Shown here: positions 6,914-15,213 of the stretch, one piece after another
Position numbering within the stretch: the stretch's first letter is position 1
Layout of the letters: every line of letters begins with the position of its first letter
From: Candidatus Pacearchaeota archaeon
Lineage (GTDB): Archaea; Nanobdellota; Nanobdellia; Pacearchaeales; GW2011-AR1
Assembly: GCA_016188895.1 (NCBI GenBank)
Contig: JACPGZ010000049.1
Span: forward strand, 1 to 34,332
DNA: 34,332 nt
Direction: 5' to 3'
The notes under the pieces: model-generated
Seen by the model: the letters and a program-made list of their open reading frames with translations, nothing else
Database searches by the model: none
What the model was told of the DNA's origin: nothing
Made by a program: the position numbers and the translations under genes

Positions 6914-8515
6914 TTATTCCATCCCGCCCGGCGGCATCCTCATTTCTGAACCAGAGCTTTTCGAAGCTGCAACAACATCGTCAATGCGGAGAATCATCAT
7001 TGCAACTTCTGACGCAGATGCAATTGCCTGCGTCTTGATTTTTAATGGCTCTATTATGCCTGCTATAAATGTGTCTTCTATTTTTTGATTGAATAGATTT
7101 AATCCTGCATGCGCCTCGCCTGATTTATGCTTTGCCTTTAATTCTGTTATTATATCAATTGGGTCTAAGCCTGCATTTTCAGCAAGTGTTGTTGGAATGA
7201 ACTCCAATGCAGATGCAAATTCCTCAACTGCTAATTGTTCACGGCCGCTAAGACTTTGCGAATATTCTCTTAATTTTTGCGAGAGCTCTATTTCAATTGC
7301 CCCGCCGCCTGCAACGATTTTCCCCTCTTTTATCGCAGAGCTTATATCACCTATTCCGTCTTTTATTGCTCTTTCCATCTCGTCAATAACATGATCGCTT
7401 CCGCCATGAATTAAAATTGTCAGAGCTTTTGGATTTTCGCAGTCCCTTACATATGTCATTGCTTCCTCGCCCGTTTTTACCTCCTCAACAAGCTTTGCAT
7501 GCCCTAGCTCGCTTTCAGACAGCTCATTTAAATTGCTTATTATTTTTGCTCCTGTTGCTTTTGCAAGCCTTTCAATATCTGACTTTGAAACACGCCTGCA
7601 AGAGTAAATTTTTTCTTTTCCAAGATAGTATTGTGCGACATCATCAATTCCTTTCTGGCAAAAAACCACATTTGCACCTGATTTCTTTATTTTTTCAACC
7701 ATATTTTTTATCATTCTTTCCTCTTGATCCAGAAATCCCTGCAATTGCTCTGGAGTTGACACGCTTATTTTTGTATCTGTCTCCGGATTTTTTATTTCAA
7801 GCGCAGAATCAATAAGCGCGATTTTCGCATTCTTTATTTTAGGAGGCATGTCAGCAGCAACTTTCTCCTTGTCAATGACAATTCCGCGAATCAACTCTGT
7901 GTCTGTTATTCCTCTTCCCTTGCTTTTCTCTATTTTTATATTGTTCATCTCAATATTATCTTCTTCAATAATCTGTTTTACAGCTGTTACAATAATGTCT
8001 GCGAATTCTTCTTTTGCATCCTCTGCACCCTTTCCCGTCATAGCTGTTTTCGCTATCTGCTTTAAAGTTTTTTCGTCATCTATTGTTACAACAGATGAAA
8101 TATTATTCAGTATTTCCAGGGATTTTTTAGCAGCCATTCTGTATCCTTTGACAATAATTGTCGGATGAATCTTTTTTTCAAGAAGTTTTTCCGCATTTTC
8201 AAGAAGCTTGCCTGCAAGCATCACAGCTGTTGTTGTTCCATCTCCAACTTCTTCCTCCTGTGTTTTTGCAATTTCAACCATCATTTTTGCAGCAGGATGC
8301 TCTATTTCCATCTCTTTTAGGATTGTAACACCATCATTTGTTACTACAATATCTCCCATATTATCAACAAGCATCTTGTCCATACCCATTGGCCCTAATG
8401 TTGTTTTTACAGTATCCGCTACAATTTTAGCTGCAAGAATATTTGTTCTTTGCGCATCTCTTCCCAAAATGCGCTGGACATTTTCAGGAAGAATATATAC
8501 TGGCTGTTTTTCCAT
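6914..8515 (-). CDS. thsA: Thermosome (group II chaperonin) subunit
   Basis: 533 residues, the normal size of an archaeal chaperonin subunit. ATP-site motifs are [11 protein letters not shown] (41-51), [12 protein letters not shown] (58-69) and [12 protein letters not shown] (91-102). It ends in the Gly/Met-rich tail typical of the family (MRMPPGGME). It assembles into a double-ring chamber with a built-in lid and folds cytosolic proteins using ATP. Only one subunit gene is in the window, so a homo-oligomer is possible but not shown. On its strand a TATA-like tttttaaaa lies about 25 bases before the start. A 14-bp perfect palindrome lies further upstream at 8588-8601. Confidence 0.97.
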   Translation of the reverse strand: MEKQPVYILPENVQRILGRDAQRTNILAAKIVADTVKTTLGPMGMDKMLVDNMGDIVVTNDGVTILKEMEIEHPAAKMMVEIAKTQEEEVGDGTTTAVMLAGKLLENAEKLLEKKIHPTIIVKGYRMAAKKSLEILNNISSVVTIDDEKTLKQIAKTAMTGKGAEDAKEEFADIIVTAVKQIIEEDNIEMNNIKIEKSKGRGITDTELIRGIVIDKEKVAADMPPKIKNAKIALIDSALEIKNPETDTKISVSTPEQLQGFLDQEERMIKNMVEKIKKSGANVVFCQKGIDDVAQYYLGKEKIYSCRRVSKSDIERLAKATGAKIISNLNELSESELGHAKLVEEVKTGEEAMTYVRDCENPKALTILIHGGSDHVIDEMERAIKDGIGDISSAIKEGKIVAGGGAIEIELSQKLREYSQSLSGREQLAVEEFASALEFIPTTLAENAGLDPIDIITELKAKHKSGEAHAGLNLFNQKIEDTFIAGIIEPLKIKTQAIASASEVAMMILRIDDVVAASKSSGSEMRMPPGGME

Positions 8516-8587
8516 GATTTTCAGTTAATTGTAATGTTTTTAAAAATTGTTGTGATAGCTGTGTTATGAATAATTAAATATTAAAGG

Positions 8588-8601
8588 TAATCTATAGATT
8601 A
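8588..8601. promoter_or_regulatory. 14-bp perfect palindrome upstream of the thermosome gene
   Basis: TAATCTATAGATTA is its own reverse complement. It lies 73 bases before the thermosome start and about 45 bases beyond its TATA-like element, in the 112-bp gap after the retropepsin gene. It could be a regulator site for the chaperonin promoter. No known heat-shock operator is recognised. Confidence 0.35.
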
Positions 8602-8627
8602 ACTCAATCATGAATAAAGGATTATAA

Positions 8628-9068
8628 TCATTTATTATCTATCCTTTCAAGATAACTACCTTCTTTCTTGTAAATAATTGATAAGTTATGTTTTTTTAAA
8701 AAGTCATTACCAATAAAACAAGGTATCTTATTTAGTAAAATTCCTTTCACTAAGGGGATTCCAACATACATAAAATGTTCAAGTTCAATCAATTCATTAT
8801 TTACATCCCTAAAAAATAATTTACAATTATCTAACTCAAGTATTTTATGTGGAATATTACCCAATGCGACCGGACTTTTTTCTATTTCTTTAAATCCACA
8901 AGGTATTCTTTTTCCGATTAAAGAATCCTTAGATAGAAAAGAGAATGGACAACCAGTATCTACAATTGCAGTAAATGGATATGGTGTAAGAGATTTATAT
9001 TTCAATGAAAAATTTAACATAGTCCTATCAAATCCAAGACTTTTTCCATCTCGTAATGGAATTTTCAT
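8628..9068 (-). CDS. Retropepsin-like aspartic protease
   Basis: 146 residues. AIVDTGCPFSFLS (residues ~36-48) contains the D-T-G active-site triad followed by the S-x-x-S/T pattern of retropepsin-like proteases. FIGNDFLKKHNLSIIY near the C-terminus matches the I-L-G-x-D-F-L block that forms the flap-distal strand. Such proteins work as homodimers. No signal peptide is seen, so it is probably cytosolic. It follows a DUF5678-type gene nine bases upstream, a pairing I recall as frequent in archaea, suggesting a joint function. The substrate is unknown. Confidence 0.82.
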   Translation of the reverse strand: MKIPLRDGKSLGFDRTMLNFSLKYKSLTPYPFTAIVDTGCPFSFLSKDSLIGKRIPCGFKEIEKSPVALGNIPHKILELDNCKLFFRDVNNELIELEHFMYVGIPLVKGILLNKIPCFIGNDFLKKHNLSIIYKKEGSYLERIDNK

Positions 9069-9077
9069 TTAAAACAC

Positions 9078-9332
9078 CTATAAAATAAGAATTTCTTCTT
9101 TCTTTGGAATAAATTCAACTATTGCCTTGTCTACTTCAATTCCCTTTTCTTTTGCAGAGTCCATAGCTTCATGTATAGTATGTCCTTCTCCAACAACTTT
9201 CTTATTTTTTATTACTACATACTTATTTGCAAATCTTTTTCTTAAATTATTCATTGTTTTATTTAGAAATACAAAGTCATCATCATAAATTTGCAATTCT
9301 GATAAAATTTTCTGATTCAATTCCGATACCAT
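9078..9332 (-). CDS. DUF5678-like small protein paired with the protease
   Basis: 84 residues from the ATG at 9332 (MVSELNQKILSELQIY). The body NKYVVIKNKKVVGEGHTIHEAMDSA and the ending VDKAIVEFIPKKE match the DUF5678 pattern of Y-V-A-I...V-V..G-x-x-x-x-E-A...A...G.....A-x-V-x-x-V-P as I recall it. The frame remains open further upstream to 9431, but that extension runs through the IS end and resembles no protein, so I place the start at 9332. A TATA-like tttttaaataa lies about 25 bases before this start, favouring a leaderless message. It likely forms an operon with the downstream retropepsin gene. Confidence 0.72.
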   Translation of the reverse strand: MVSELNQKILSELQIYDDDFVFLNKTMNNLRKRFANKYVVIKNKKVVGEGHTIHEAMDSAKEKGIEVDKAIVEFIPKKEEILIL

Positions 9333-9399
9333 AATACTATTATATCTCTCTTTATTTAAAAAGATATGTTTTTCTGATTTATATATCTTTCTTTCATAA

Positions 9400-9540
9400 T
9401 GCTGTGTTGTATGACTCTCAATAAACAACACAGCTCTCGCTATTATTTAACAATCAAGTAACTCCTTGAAGAAGATTATAAGCCCAATATTTTACTTTTG
9501 CTTCATGGTACATGTTTCTTTTCTTTGTTGCAGATACAGA
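9400..9540 (-). repeat. IS right-end, copy B of a long inverted repeat
   Basis: This is the reverse complement of 1-141: identical for 102 bp (9439-9540), then diverging but alignable to about 9400. Near its outer border it has GCTGTGTTGT and ACAACACAGC as perfect 10-bp arms around a 14-base spacer. With copy A it flanks the whole 9.3-kb segment in inverted orientation. Confidence 0.88.
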
Positions 9541-9699
9541 ATCTCCGAATATCCTAGTTACAGCAGAAAATATGCCTTCTGTAATTGGCCATCTATGTCC
9601 ATATTGTTTTTCTCTAGACCATTCTTTGTAAGGCATACTTCTGTAGATTTTTACTTCTTGTTTTCTTCTAGGTGATTTTGTTTTGGTAAGATTATCAAA
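9454..9699 (-). pseudogene. IS4/IS5-like transposase, C-terminal fragment only
   Basis: An open stretch of 81 codons between a TAG (9700-9702) and the normal TGA end. It encodes KSPRRKQEVKIYRSMPYKEW, then REKQYGHRWPITEGIFSAVT and the C-terminal tail shared with 1-87. Y-G-x-R-W-x-x-x-E-G-x-F-S-x-V-x-R-x-F-G is the Y-(2)-R-(3)-E-(6)-K/R signature of IS4/IS5 DDE transposases and contains the third catalytic acid. The catalytic Asp residues, and most of the ~300-residue protein, are missing, and no start codon exists before the internal ATG at 9636. The element is therefore dead here. The fragment ends close to the promoter of the gene at 9755. Confidence 0.85.
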
Positions 9700-9754
9700 C
9701 TATATAGTAGTTACAAATAGAAAGATTTATAACTATAATCTATCATATTAGAAT

Positions 9755-10885
9755 ATGAATCGTTCAAGGAAAAACCAAAAAAAGAATCACGGTAAGTATT
9801 ATAGTCCTAGCGAAGCTGGTGCGATTTCAAGAGCAATCAAAACAGGAAAGCAGTTGCAGTTAGATTATCCAGAAGTAGCTGATATGTACAGACATGGTCT
9901 TTTTCTTTCAGAGATAGTAGATCAACTTCACATTGTTTCTCATTATAATGTCAGTGAGAATGTCGCTATAGGGTGTGTCCGCTACGCGATTCATGGATAT
10001 GAGGGAGGATTTGGTATCGAAGAGTTTGATGGACTTATTAAAGATAAGAGTGAACTTCAAAGATTATTTCTTGAGCATGTCGAGGTTATTGGAAAAAAGA
10101 ATTATCAAGGGAGAAAAGGTATTCATGGGTTGTCACACGAAAAGCGAACAGAAATTGCTAGTCTAGCTGGTCGTATATCACATGCTTTAAGAAAAGGCGT
10201 TCATGGAAGAACACTTGAACAAATGAGTGAAGATGGACGAAAGGGTAGTCAAAAATTACGCGAATTAGGAATAGGAATTTTTGCTCAGACAATTGAAGAT
10301 AAAAAAGAAATTGGATATAGGAGCGGTCTACAGTTGTATCGTGATAAAAAGGGAATCTTTGCATTGACAGTTGAAGAAAAAAAGAAGATAGGCTTAAAAA
10401 CTGTACTAAAAAAAGGACAAACTCCTTGGATTGAAAGAGAAGAAACAGAAACCTATACACGATTATCGGAGAAAGAATTTGCTTATAGGTTATCAAGATC
10501 TTCACTTTGTCAATATTCTGGTGGTAGAGCAGGCAAACCTAATGCTCAGCTTATTGCTGATAGTCTCAATGAATTATATCATCAAGGAAGAAATGTTAGA
10601 ACTTCGGTTAGTGTTCATAATATTCTAAAACTCTATCGAAGATCAGTTGGCTTCAAGGTTCCACAAAATAGCCCTTGGGCATCGGAAGAAAAAGCTTTTG
10701 TTTGCAGGCTATCTGAGTTACCGGAGTATCAGTATTATATAGGAAAGAATAAAGGAAGAGCGAATATGAAATCAATAACTCGAAAAGTTAATGAAAAGTT
10801 TCATCAAGGTAAGGATATAAGAAGTTTTGAGGCGATACGTGCTCTATTATTAAAAGTTAAAAAACTCAAAGTTAAACAAGAATAA
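9755..10885 (+). CDS. Repeat-rich putative DNA-binding protein, DPANN-type
   Basis: 376 residues, no signal or membrane helix. Residues 13-85 (YYSPSEAGAISRAIKTGKQL onwards) look like a helical domain with an HTH-like LSEIVDQL segment. Residues ~118-220 contain four degenerate repeats of about 25-27 residues with a Gly-Ile-His/Phe-Gly/Ala core (KGIHGLS, KGVHGRT, IGIFAQT, KGIFALT), each followed by a basic/acidic helix, sometimes with G-R-K-G. Residues 236-293 and 307-366 are two copies of a Myb-like trihelical unit (Y..GG..G.pN...IA..LN..YHQG..VR). The combination suggests sequence-specific DNA or RNA binding. A TATA-like tttataa lies ~27 bases before the start. I recall similar proteins in Woesearchaeota, but no function. 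Confidence 0.7.
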   Translation: MNRSRKNQKKNHGKYYSPSEAGAISRAIKTGKQLQLDYPEVADMYRHGLFLSEIVDQLHIVSHYNVSENVAIGCVRYAIHGYEGGFGIEEFDGLIKDKSELQRLFLEHVEVIGKKNYQGRKGIHGLSHEKRTEIASLAGRISHALRKGVHGRTLEQMSEDGRKGSQKLRELGIGIFAQTIEDKKEIGYRSGLQLYRDKKGIFALTVEEKKKIGLKTVLKKGQTPWIEREETETYTRLSEKEFAYRLSRSSLCQYSGGRAGKPNAQLIADSLNELYHQGRNVRTSVSVHNILKLYRRSVGFKVPQNSPWASEEKAFVCRLSELPEYQYYIGKNKGRANMKSITRKVNEKFHQGKDIRSFEAIRALLLKVKKLKVKQE

Positions 10886-10932
10886 ATCAAAGGCATACAA
10901 ACCTTTATAAATTCTTTATTTTTTTATTTGAT

Positions 10933-11100
10933 ATGGCAAATGAAGGAAAGATTTACATGCCCGGCGGATTTGGCGGGCTGATGAGGTATAATGAGGAGTA
11001 TAAAAGCAGGTTTATGATTGATCCCAAGCACGTGATTATTTTCATTGTTGCAATTATTGCATTTGTTTTAGTTCTTAATCTGTTTTTTCCCGTTGGTTAA
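10933..11100 (+). CDS. secG: Preprotein translocase subunit SecG (Sec61-beta type)
   Basis: 55 residues, missed by a simple length cutoff. The pattern MPGGFGGLMRYNEEYKSRF followed by I-D-P-K-H-V and one C-terminal membrane helix (VIIFIVAIIAFVLVLNLFF) is the archaeal SecG/Sec61-beta signature: a G-G-x-M-R-[YF]-x-[DE]-E-Y block before a tail anchor. It is the non-essential third subunit of the SecYEG channel in the cytoplasmic membrane. It sits directly upstream of nac with one base between, so ribosome-associated NAC and translocon subunit are co-expressed. A TATA-like tttataaattc lies about 25-30 bases upstream. Confidence 0.9.
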   Translation: MANEGKIYMPGGFGGLMRYNEEYKSRFMIDPKHVIIFIVAIIAFVLVLNLFFPVG

Positions 11101-11101
11101 A

Positions 11102-11431
11102 ATGTTCAATCTAGACCCTAAAAAGATGCAGGCTGTTATGAGGCAGATGGGCATAAAGCAGGAGGAGATTGATGCCCTGCGCGTGGTAATAGAAACTCCT
11201 GGAAAGAATATTGTGGTTGAGCCCGCTTCTGTCCAGAAGATTGTTATGCAAGGTCAGGAAAGCTTTCAGATTTCAGGCGATGTCAAGGAAGTATTGCTTG
11301 CTGATGGGGATATTTCTGAGGATGATGTTAAAATTGTGATGGAAAAGACAGGCAGGAGCGAGGATGAATCCCGCAAGGCGCTTGAAAAAACACATGACAT
11401 CGCAGAAGCTATTCTAGAGTTGAGTGATTAA
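11102..11431 (+). CDS. nac: Nascent polypeptide-associated complex protein (NAC alpha)
   Basis: 109 residues from ATG 11102. MFNLDPKKMQAVMRQMGIKQ is the archaeal NAC N-terminus. The central barrel follows (ETPGKNIVVEPASVQKIVMQ, QESFQISGDVKEV), and the C-terminal ~40 residues form a UBA domain (ISEDDVKIVMEKTGRSEDES, AILELSD). Archaeal NAC works as a homodimer at the ribosome exit tunnel and shields emerging chains. Length and domain order are normal. A TTG nine bases earlier is in frame, but the ATG directly after the secG stop is more likely. Confidence 0.95.
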   Translation: MFNLDPKKMQAVMRQMGIKQEEIDALRVVIETPGKNIVVEPASVQKIVMQGQESFQISGDVKEVLLADGDISEDDVKIVMEKTGRSEDESRKALEKTHDIAEAILELSD

Positions 11432-12114
11432 ATTCTTCTCCGCCTTTCTTTCGGCTCTTTTTCCCTCTCTTCATATTTTCGCACATCTTCGTATTCCTTG
11501 TAAAAACCTCTTATCTGCTCTATTTCTGTTCTAGGATTTCTTATCTCTCTTTTTTCTTCAATTACTGCAGATGGTGCAAGCTCTGGCCTTAAATTTCTTA
11601 TGTTTGCCTCTCTAAATCTGGATTCAGGAGCTCTTTGCTCAACTATTCTTGGAGCCTGTGTTCTTTCTGGATTATAAATGCGCCTTGTTTCTGCGTCAGC
11701 TCTTCTTACATCTCCGAGAGAAGTGGCTTCAACATATTTAGTCATTTCTTTTGAAGGCTCTCTTTCGCTGTACATTCGCACATTTCTCTGCTCTGCTTGT
11801 GCTGTTTGTGTATTTCGCGGTGTTTCAGAAACCTCATCAAGGGTTCTTACAGGACTTATATCATCTGTTCTAATTATAGGAATTACCGGCTTGGATTCTG
11901 CGCGCTCTTCTGAAATGAAATCCAATCTGCCCGGCTTTTTTTCTTCATTTTTATCTTGCGTGTCTGCTCCCTCTATTTCTTCTTTCTTTAGCTCTTTTAC
12001 TTCTTTTATTTTTATATTATTTTTTAATTCTCCTGGCTCTTTAACTTTTATTTTTATGATACCAGCTACTTTTTTTGCCTCTGCCGGTTTCTTTAGAATC
12101 CTGAGTTTTGCCAT
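11428..12114 (-). CDS. Disordered, charge-rich protein at the end of a membrane gene cluster
   Basis: 228 residues from ATG 12114 (MAKLRILKKPAEAKKVAGII). The first ~35 residues could form a small beta/basic domain (LRILKK, IIKIKVKEP). The remainder is low complexity, rich in Glu, Arg, Lys, Pro and Thr with no hydrophobic core, ending in EEREKEPKERRRRI. It is probably intrinsically disordered, perhaps a nucleic-acid or membrane-surface linker. It follows the cytosolic and membrane proteins of the cluster on the same strand and overlaps the 3' end of nac by four bases tail to tail. No family recognised. Confidence 0.6.
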   Translation of the reverse strand: MAKLRILKKPAEAKKVAGIIKIKVKEPGELKNNIKIKEVKELKKEEIEGADTQDKNEEKKPGRLDFISEERAESKPVIPIIRTDDISPVRTLDEVSETPRNTQTAQAEQRNVRMYSEREPSKEMTKYVEATSLGDVRRADAETRRIYNPERTQAPRIVEQRAPESRFREANIRNLRPELAPSAVIEEKREIRNPRTEIEQIRGFYKEYEDVRKYEEREKEPKERRRRI

Positions 12115-12168
12115 AATTATCAAAAGAAATTGGGGTATAAAACATTTGCTATTTTATTTATTACATGG

Positions 12169-12372
12169 CTAGGTATATGAAGCCATTCCATGGGCTTTTT
12201 TATAAATATCAAAAATATTATAGCAGATTTCTTCTGCCTTTTCCCGCGCAAGTTTTCTAACAGCTTTTTCTATGTAGCTGTCTTTTCTAATTTGTTTTTT
12301 GCTTGTAATATCTGCATCTTTGCCTTTTTCCTCTGACTTTTCCTTCCCTTTTTTATTGTAAATCCTCCTCAT
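12169..12372 (-). CDS. Small lysine-rich protein, unknown
   Basis: 67 residues from ATG 12372, which overlaps the 3' end of the preceding gene by 20 bases; an upstream in-frame ATG at 12396 would add eight residues. The first half is basic and polar (MRRIYNKKGKEKSEEKGKDA). The second half predicts a helix (DSYIEKAVRKLAREKAEEIC) and ends YNIFDIYKKAHGMASYT. The overlap indicates translational coupling to the 384-residue protein. Function unknown. The last codons and stop region contain an imperfect palindrome (agccattccatgggct) that may act near transcription termination. Confidence 0.55.
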   Translation of the reverse strand: MRRIYNKKGKEKSEEKGKDADITSKKQIRKDSYIEKAVRKLAREKAEEICYNIFDIYKKAHGMASYT

Positions 12373-13507
12373 CTTTTTCTTTGAGATAATAATCAATCTG
12401 CTCTTTCAGCGTTTCAAGAGATTCTGAAGTGACCATATCTGCAAGTTTTAATGCATCTTCAAAATCAGATTCTTCTAATTTTTTCTTTAATAACATAATC
12501 TCGTCATCATTCATTGCATATGCTTTAAAGCTTATTGTAGTTTTTCCGCCAAAGGTATAATCCCCTCTTTGGGTTACTCTTTGAGGTATTCCCCTGAAAC
12601 TAAAATCAATAATCATGCAGTAATAATAATTTCTTTTAAATTTCATCTCTGCAAATGGAATTGGAAGAGTGCCTTCCTGCAGCGCTTCTTCTTCTATCTT
12701 TATTGGTTTTTTTGCAAATAATGTTAATTCAAGAAGTATTGTGTTGAAAGCTGTAACAAGTTCAGGGCTTTTTGTTTCCTTCATTTCAAGCAGTGTTGCA
12801 GTCTTCAAATACGGCTTTACCCATCTTGTATAAAGCTGCAAAGTGCCAACCTGGCTTTTCAGGTATGTTTTCTCTATCTCAAATCTTTTTCTGAGCTCTT
12901 TTTCAGATGTTTCCTTCCAGATTAGAAACTCGCTAAGCCGGGCTTTCAAGATTCTTTTTACCCTGTCATTTAAGTCAAGGCTATCTGCTTTTTTCACAGA
13001 GTTTGCTGACATAAAAGCATCTCTTAATGTAGTGAACATTAATTCAGCTGTTGACAGATTATTGATGCTTGCGCGCCCTTTTTTAATATCAACATTGTCC
13101 ATCCATATCTGCTTTAACGCAATATTTCCAGATTCCTTGATTTTTTCATCGCTTGAATTTGCATCATCATAATGATGTAGGCGCATTTCAAACTCTCTTA
13201 AATCATAGAGGATATTGATTATGCTTTTTAGCACTTGATTTATGGCACCAAGTATCTTCATCGCCTCATCCTGCATTCTCGTTGCTTTCTGCCCTAGCTC
13301 TGAAAAATGGCCTGAACCATGAGATGATGCAAAATTATCAACAAGCTTTTCCACATTTCCAGAGAACATTCCGTTAATCAAGTCAAGAATCCAGAAATAA
13401 ATCGGCTCAAGTGTATCGCTTGGAGAATCATAAATTAATTGATGCTCTGCGTCAGGCTCACCGACAATATTCTCTAATATTTCTGAAATAGTTTTGTCTT
13501 GGGCCAT
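12353..13507 (-). CDS. Conserved cytosolic protein of the membrane cluster, unknown function
   Basis: 384 residues with no signal peptide or membrane segment. Residues ~75-240 are mostly helical and charged (GQKATRMQDEAMKILGAINQ, ILKARLSEFLIWKETSEKEL, RKRFEIEKTYLKSQVGTLQL, YTRWVKPYLKTATLLE), suggesting a long coiled-coil or helical bundle. Residues ~285-350 change to beta-rich aromatic sequence (FKRNYYYCMIIDFSFRGIPQ, YTFGGKTTISFKAYA). An acidic helix ends it. It starts one base after the stop of the membrane protein gene 13509-14261 and is surely co-translated with it. I recall homologues in other Woesearchaeota-like genomes but no function; a peripheral partner of the adjacent membrane proteins is the natural inference. 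Confidence 0.72.
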   Translation of the reverse strand: MAQDKTISEILENIVGEPDAEHQLIYDSPSDTLEPIYFWILDLINGMFSGNVEKLVDNFASSHGSGHFSELGQKATRMQDEAMKILGAINQVLKSIINILYDLREFEMRLHHYDDANSSDEKIKESGNIALKQIWMDNVDIKKGRASINNLSTAELMFTTLRDAFMSANSVKKADSLDLNDRVKRILKARLSEFLIWKETSEKELRKRFEIEKTYLKSQVGTLQLYTRWVKPYLKTATLLEMKETKSPELVTAFNTILLELTLFAKKPIKIEEEALQEGTLPIPFAEMKFKRNYYYCMIIDFSFRGIPQRVTQRGDYTFGGKTTISFKAYAMNDDEIMLLKKKLEESDFEDALKLADMVTSESLETLKEQIDYYLKEKDEEDLQ

Positions 13508-13508
13508 T

Positions 13509-14261
13509 TTAAAGTCTGCGAAGGGCTTTTAATTTTCTTCGTAATTCTCTTGAGATCTGCCTAAATTGAGAATCTGTTATTATGTTCCTATTTAAGTCCC
13601 TTCGTGCTTCATCTAATTGTCTACGAACCTCTCGTTCATATTGCTGTCTATTTTGCATACCGAGCTGGCCCATTTGATATTTTATTATTACCCTTCTTAC
13701 AGTGCCGTCAAACAGGAAGAAGAAAAATGACAATATTCCTGTAATAAAATATATCCAAGATAAAGCGCCAACTTCACTATATCTGGAGAGCCATAAACCG
13801 AAGAAAATGACAACAAAGAATATCCAGAGTATTCTTCTAACTATCGGGCCTTCAAACGATTCTGTGAAAAAGAAGAATACAATCAGTGGAATTGCTCCTG
13901 TTAATGCAACTCCAAGGACTGTATAAGGCAGTATGATTGTTTTTACAAATTGGGTTTCTGTCAAGAAACGAGTTGCAAGAAGAGCAACTGCTCCTGCTAT
14001 AACCCATACAACAGCTGGCTTATCCTGAAAAGCAGAAAATCTTTCTAATGCAACATATGATACACTAAGTATTATAACAAGGAATAATACCTTTTCGAAC
14101 AAGAATTGGCCAGTGCCACCAAAAAATGCAGAAACAAATGGCGCTGAAAAATCTTCTGCTAATTTAACAAGCTGTTCAGAACCCTGCCTTAAATCGAATT
14201 GAGCTGAAACAATTGCAATTAAACCAAGTAAGACTATGATATATAATGCGCTCTTTTTCAT
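13509..14261 (-). CDS. Exported multi-spanning membrane protein, paralogue A
   Basis: 250 residues. A signal-peptide-like start (MKKSALYIIVLLGLIAIVSA, then QF) is followed by a short extracytoplasmic segment and five hydrophobic helices between about residues 45 and 190. Motifs shared with the next gene are LLATRFL, ILPY...GVALTG..P, WLSRYSEVG and FLFDGTVRR. The C-terminal ~55 residues are charged and helical (RRQLDEARRDLNRNIITDSQ, FRQISRELRRKL), resembling a SHOCT-like short oligomerisation element. It has its own TATA-like signals in the 47-bp gap upstream and runs directly into the 384-residue protein. Function unknown. Confidence 0.75.
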   Translation of the reverse strand: MKKSALYIIVLLGLIAIVSAQFDLRQGSEQLVKLAEDFSAPFVSAFFGGTGQFLFEKVLFLVIILSVSYVALERFSAFQDKPAVVWVIAGAVALLATRFLTETQFVKTIILPYTVLGVALTGAIPLIVFFFFTESFEGPIVRRILWIFFVVIFFGLWLSRYSEVGALSWIYFITGILSFFFFLFDGTVRRVIIKYQMGQLGMQNRQQYEREVRRQLDEARRDLNRNIITDSQFRQISRELRRKLKALRRL

Positions 14262-14308
14262 ATTTCAATAATATAAAAGAAGTTTATAAAGATTAATATT
14301 TTATGAAG

Positions 14309-15124
14309 TTAGAATGATTCAACTCTCCTAAGTCTCCTGTTAAACTCTTTGAGCATTCTTCTGTGTTGTGTTGCTGTAATTACTCCATTTGCTAAGTCAG
14401 TATTTGCCTGGTTTATTTTTCTTCTAAGCTCTGCTGAAAGAGCTGTTCTGTCAGCAGCCCCTATTGCTTCCATTTCAGATTTTACAAATGCTCTTCTAAT
14501 AGTTCCATCAAATATGAAAAACACAAAGCAGATTCCTGATGTTACTATATATATCCATACAGGATTGAATTTTCCAGCTCCCGCAATTGTTCCTATTTCT
14601 TCGTATCTTGATACGAATAGTCCAATGAAAACAACAGCTGCAAATATCCATGCAGTCTTCCTTAATGTTGGCCTCGGGCCGATTGTTTTTTCCACAAAAT
14701 AGAAATATAAAAGCAATGGCAAAAATGCAGTTAAGGTAACTGCAAATGCATTATACGGCAGTAAGATTGTTTCTACCCATCCTGGAGTTGCTAAGAATCT
14801 TGTTGATAATAATGATACACCTATTGATAAAACAGCTATAATCCATACATACTCGTTAAATGGGGGTATTGCGTCAAGGACAGCCCACACTACTGCTAAT
14901 ATAATAAGAAAAATAAATAATTTTGCAAAGAAAATATCGCCCTGCGCTTGTCCTGAAACAACTGATGTGCCTAATATTGGTCCGAGGATTACATTTAACA
15001 CTTCAATAAATCCCTGCCAGAACTTCTTTACATCATCAACAATGTTTTGAGCAGAGGCAAAACTTGTTAAGAACAAAGAAATTACTACTGCTATCGAAAA
15101 TAATGCCAATCTCTTTTTGTTCAT
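14309..15124 (-). CDS. Exported multi-spanning membrane protein, paralogue B
   Basis: 271 residues, clearly related to paralogue A. It has a signal peptide (MNKKRLALFSIAVVISLFLT, cleavage near SFASAQ), a ~45-residue outer segment, about five membrane helices, the shared motifs LLSTRFL, ILLPYNAFAVTLTAFLP, FVSRYEEIG and FIFDGTIRR, and a charged C-terminal tail with the SHOCT-like pattern L-A-N-G-V-I-T-A-T-Q-H-R. The likely topology places the outer segment outside and the tail in the cytoplasm. It leads the minus-strand set; its TATA box (tttataaa) is in the divergent gap shared with paralogue C. Confidence 0.75.
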   Translation of the reverse strand: MNKKRLALFSIAVVISLFLTSFASAQNIVDDVKKFWQGFIEVLNVILGPILGTSVVSGQAQGDIFFAKLFIFLIILAVVWAVLDAIPPFNEYVWIIAVLSIGVSLLSTRFLATPGWVETILLPYNAFAVTLTAFLPLLLYFYFVEKTIGPRPTLRKTAWIFAAVVFIGLFVSRYEEIGTIAGAGKFNPVWIYIVTSGICFVFFIFDGTIRRAFVKSEMEAIGAADRTALSAELRRKINQANTDLANGVITATQHRRMLKEFNRRLRRVESF

Positions 15125-15213
15125 AGTTGTTGTAGAGAATTAGACTTTATAAATTTCACCTTTCTAAAATGAATTGACGAAATATTTATAAAGCAGATTG
15201 CTGTTAACTGACA
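15125..15213. promoter_or_regulatory. Divergent promoter between paralogues B and C
   Basis: Two TATA-like boxes are visible: atttataaag on the minus strand about 25-30 bases before the gene starting at 15124, and atttataaag on the plus strand (around 15184-15193) about 25 bases before 15214. The two diverging copies suggest coordinated expression of the related genes. Confidence 0.55.

Noticed and set aside
7089-8528. Several long plus-strand frames opposite the thermosome gene
   Set aside because: They are antisense shadows of a well-supported 533-residue chaperonin, rich in Ser/Leu/Phe as expected for such shadows.
8558-8567. Third IS terminal repeat (gctgtgttat)
   Set aside because: Only ten bases with one mismatch to the IS end GCTGTGTTGT, with no transposase sequence nearby; expected by chance in AT-rich DNA.
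9333-9431. N-terminal extension of the DUF5678-like protein and its similarity to the first residues of the 105-518 frame
   Set aside because: The similarity comes from both frames running through the two copies of the IS end; the gene proper starts at 9332 after a TATA-like box.
9060-9760. Complete functional IS element or composite transposon
   Set aside because: The right copy holds only the last ~80 transposase codons, the left copy runs out of the window, and the DNA between them carries core genes, so an intact transposon cannot be claimed.
12169-12195. A further copy of the palindromic repeat (agccattccatgggct)
   Set aside because: It shares only the attccat core and a GGGC end; the rest differs and it lies in the 3' end of a coding frame, so chance or an independent terminator hairpin is as likely.
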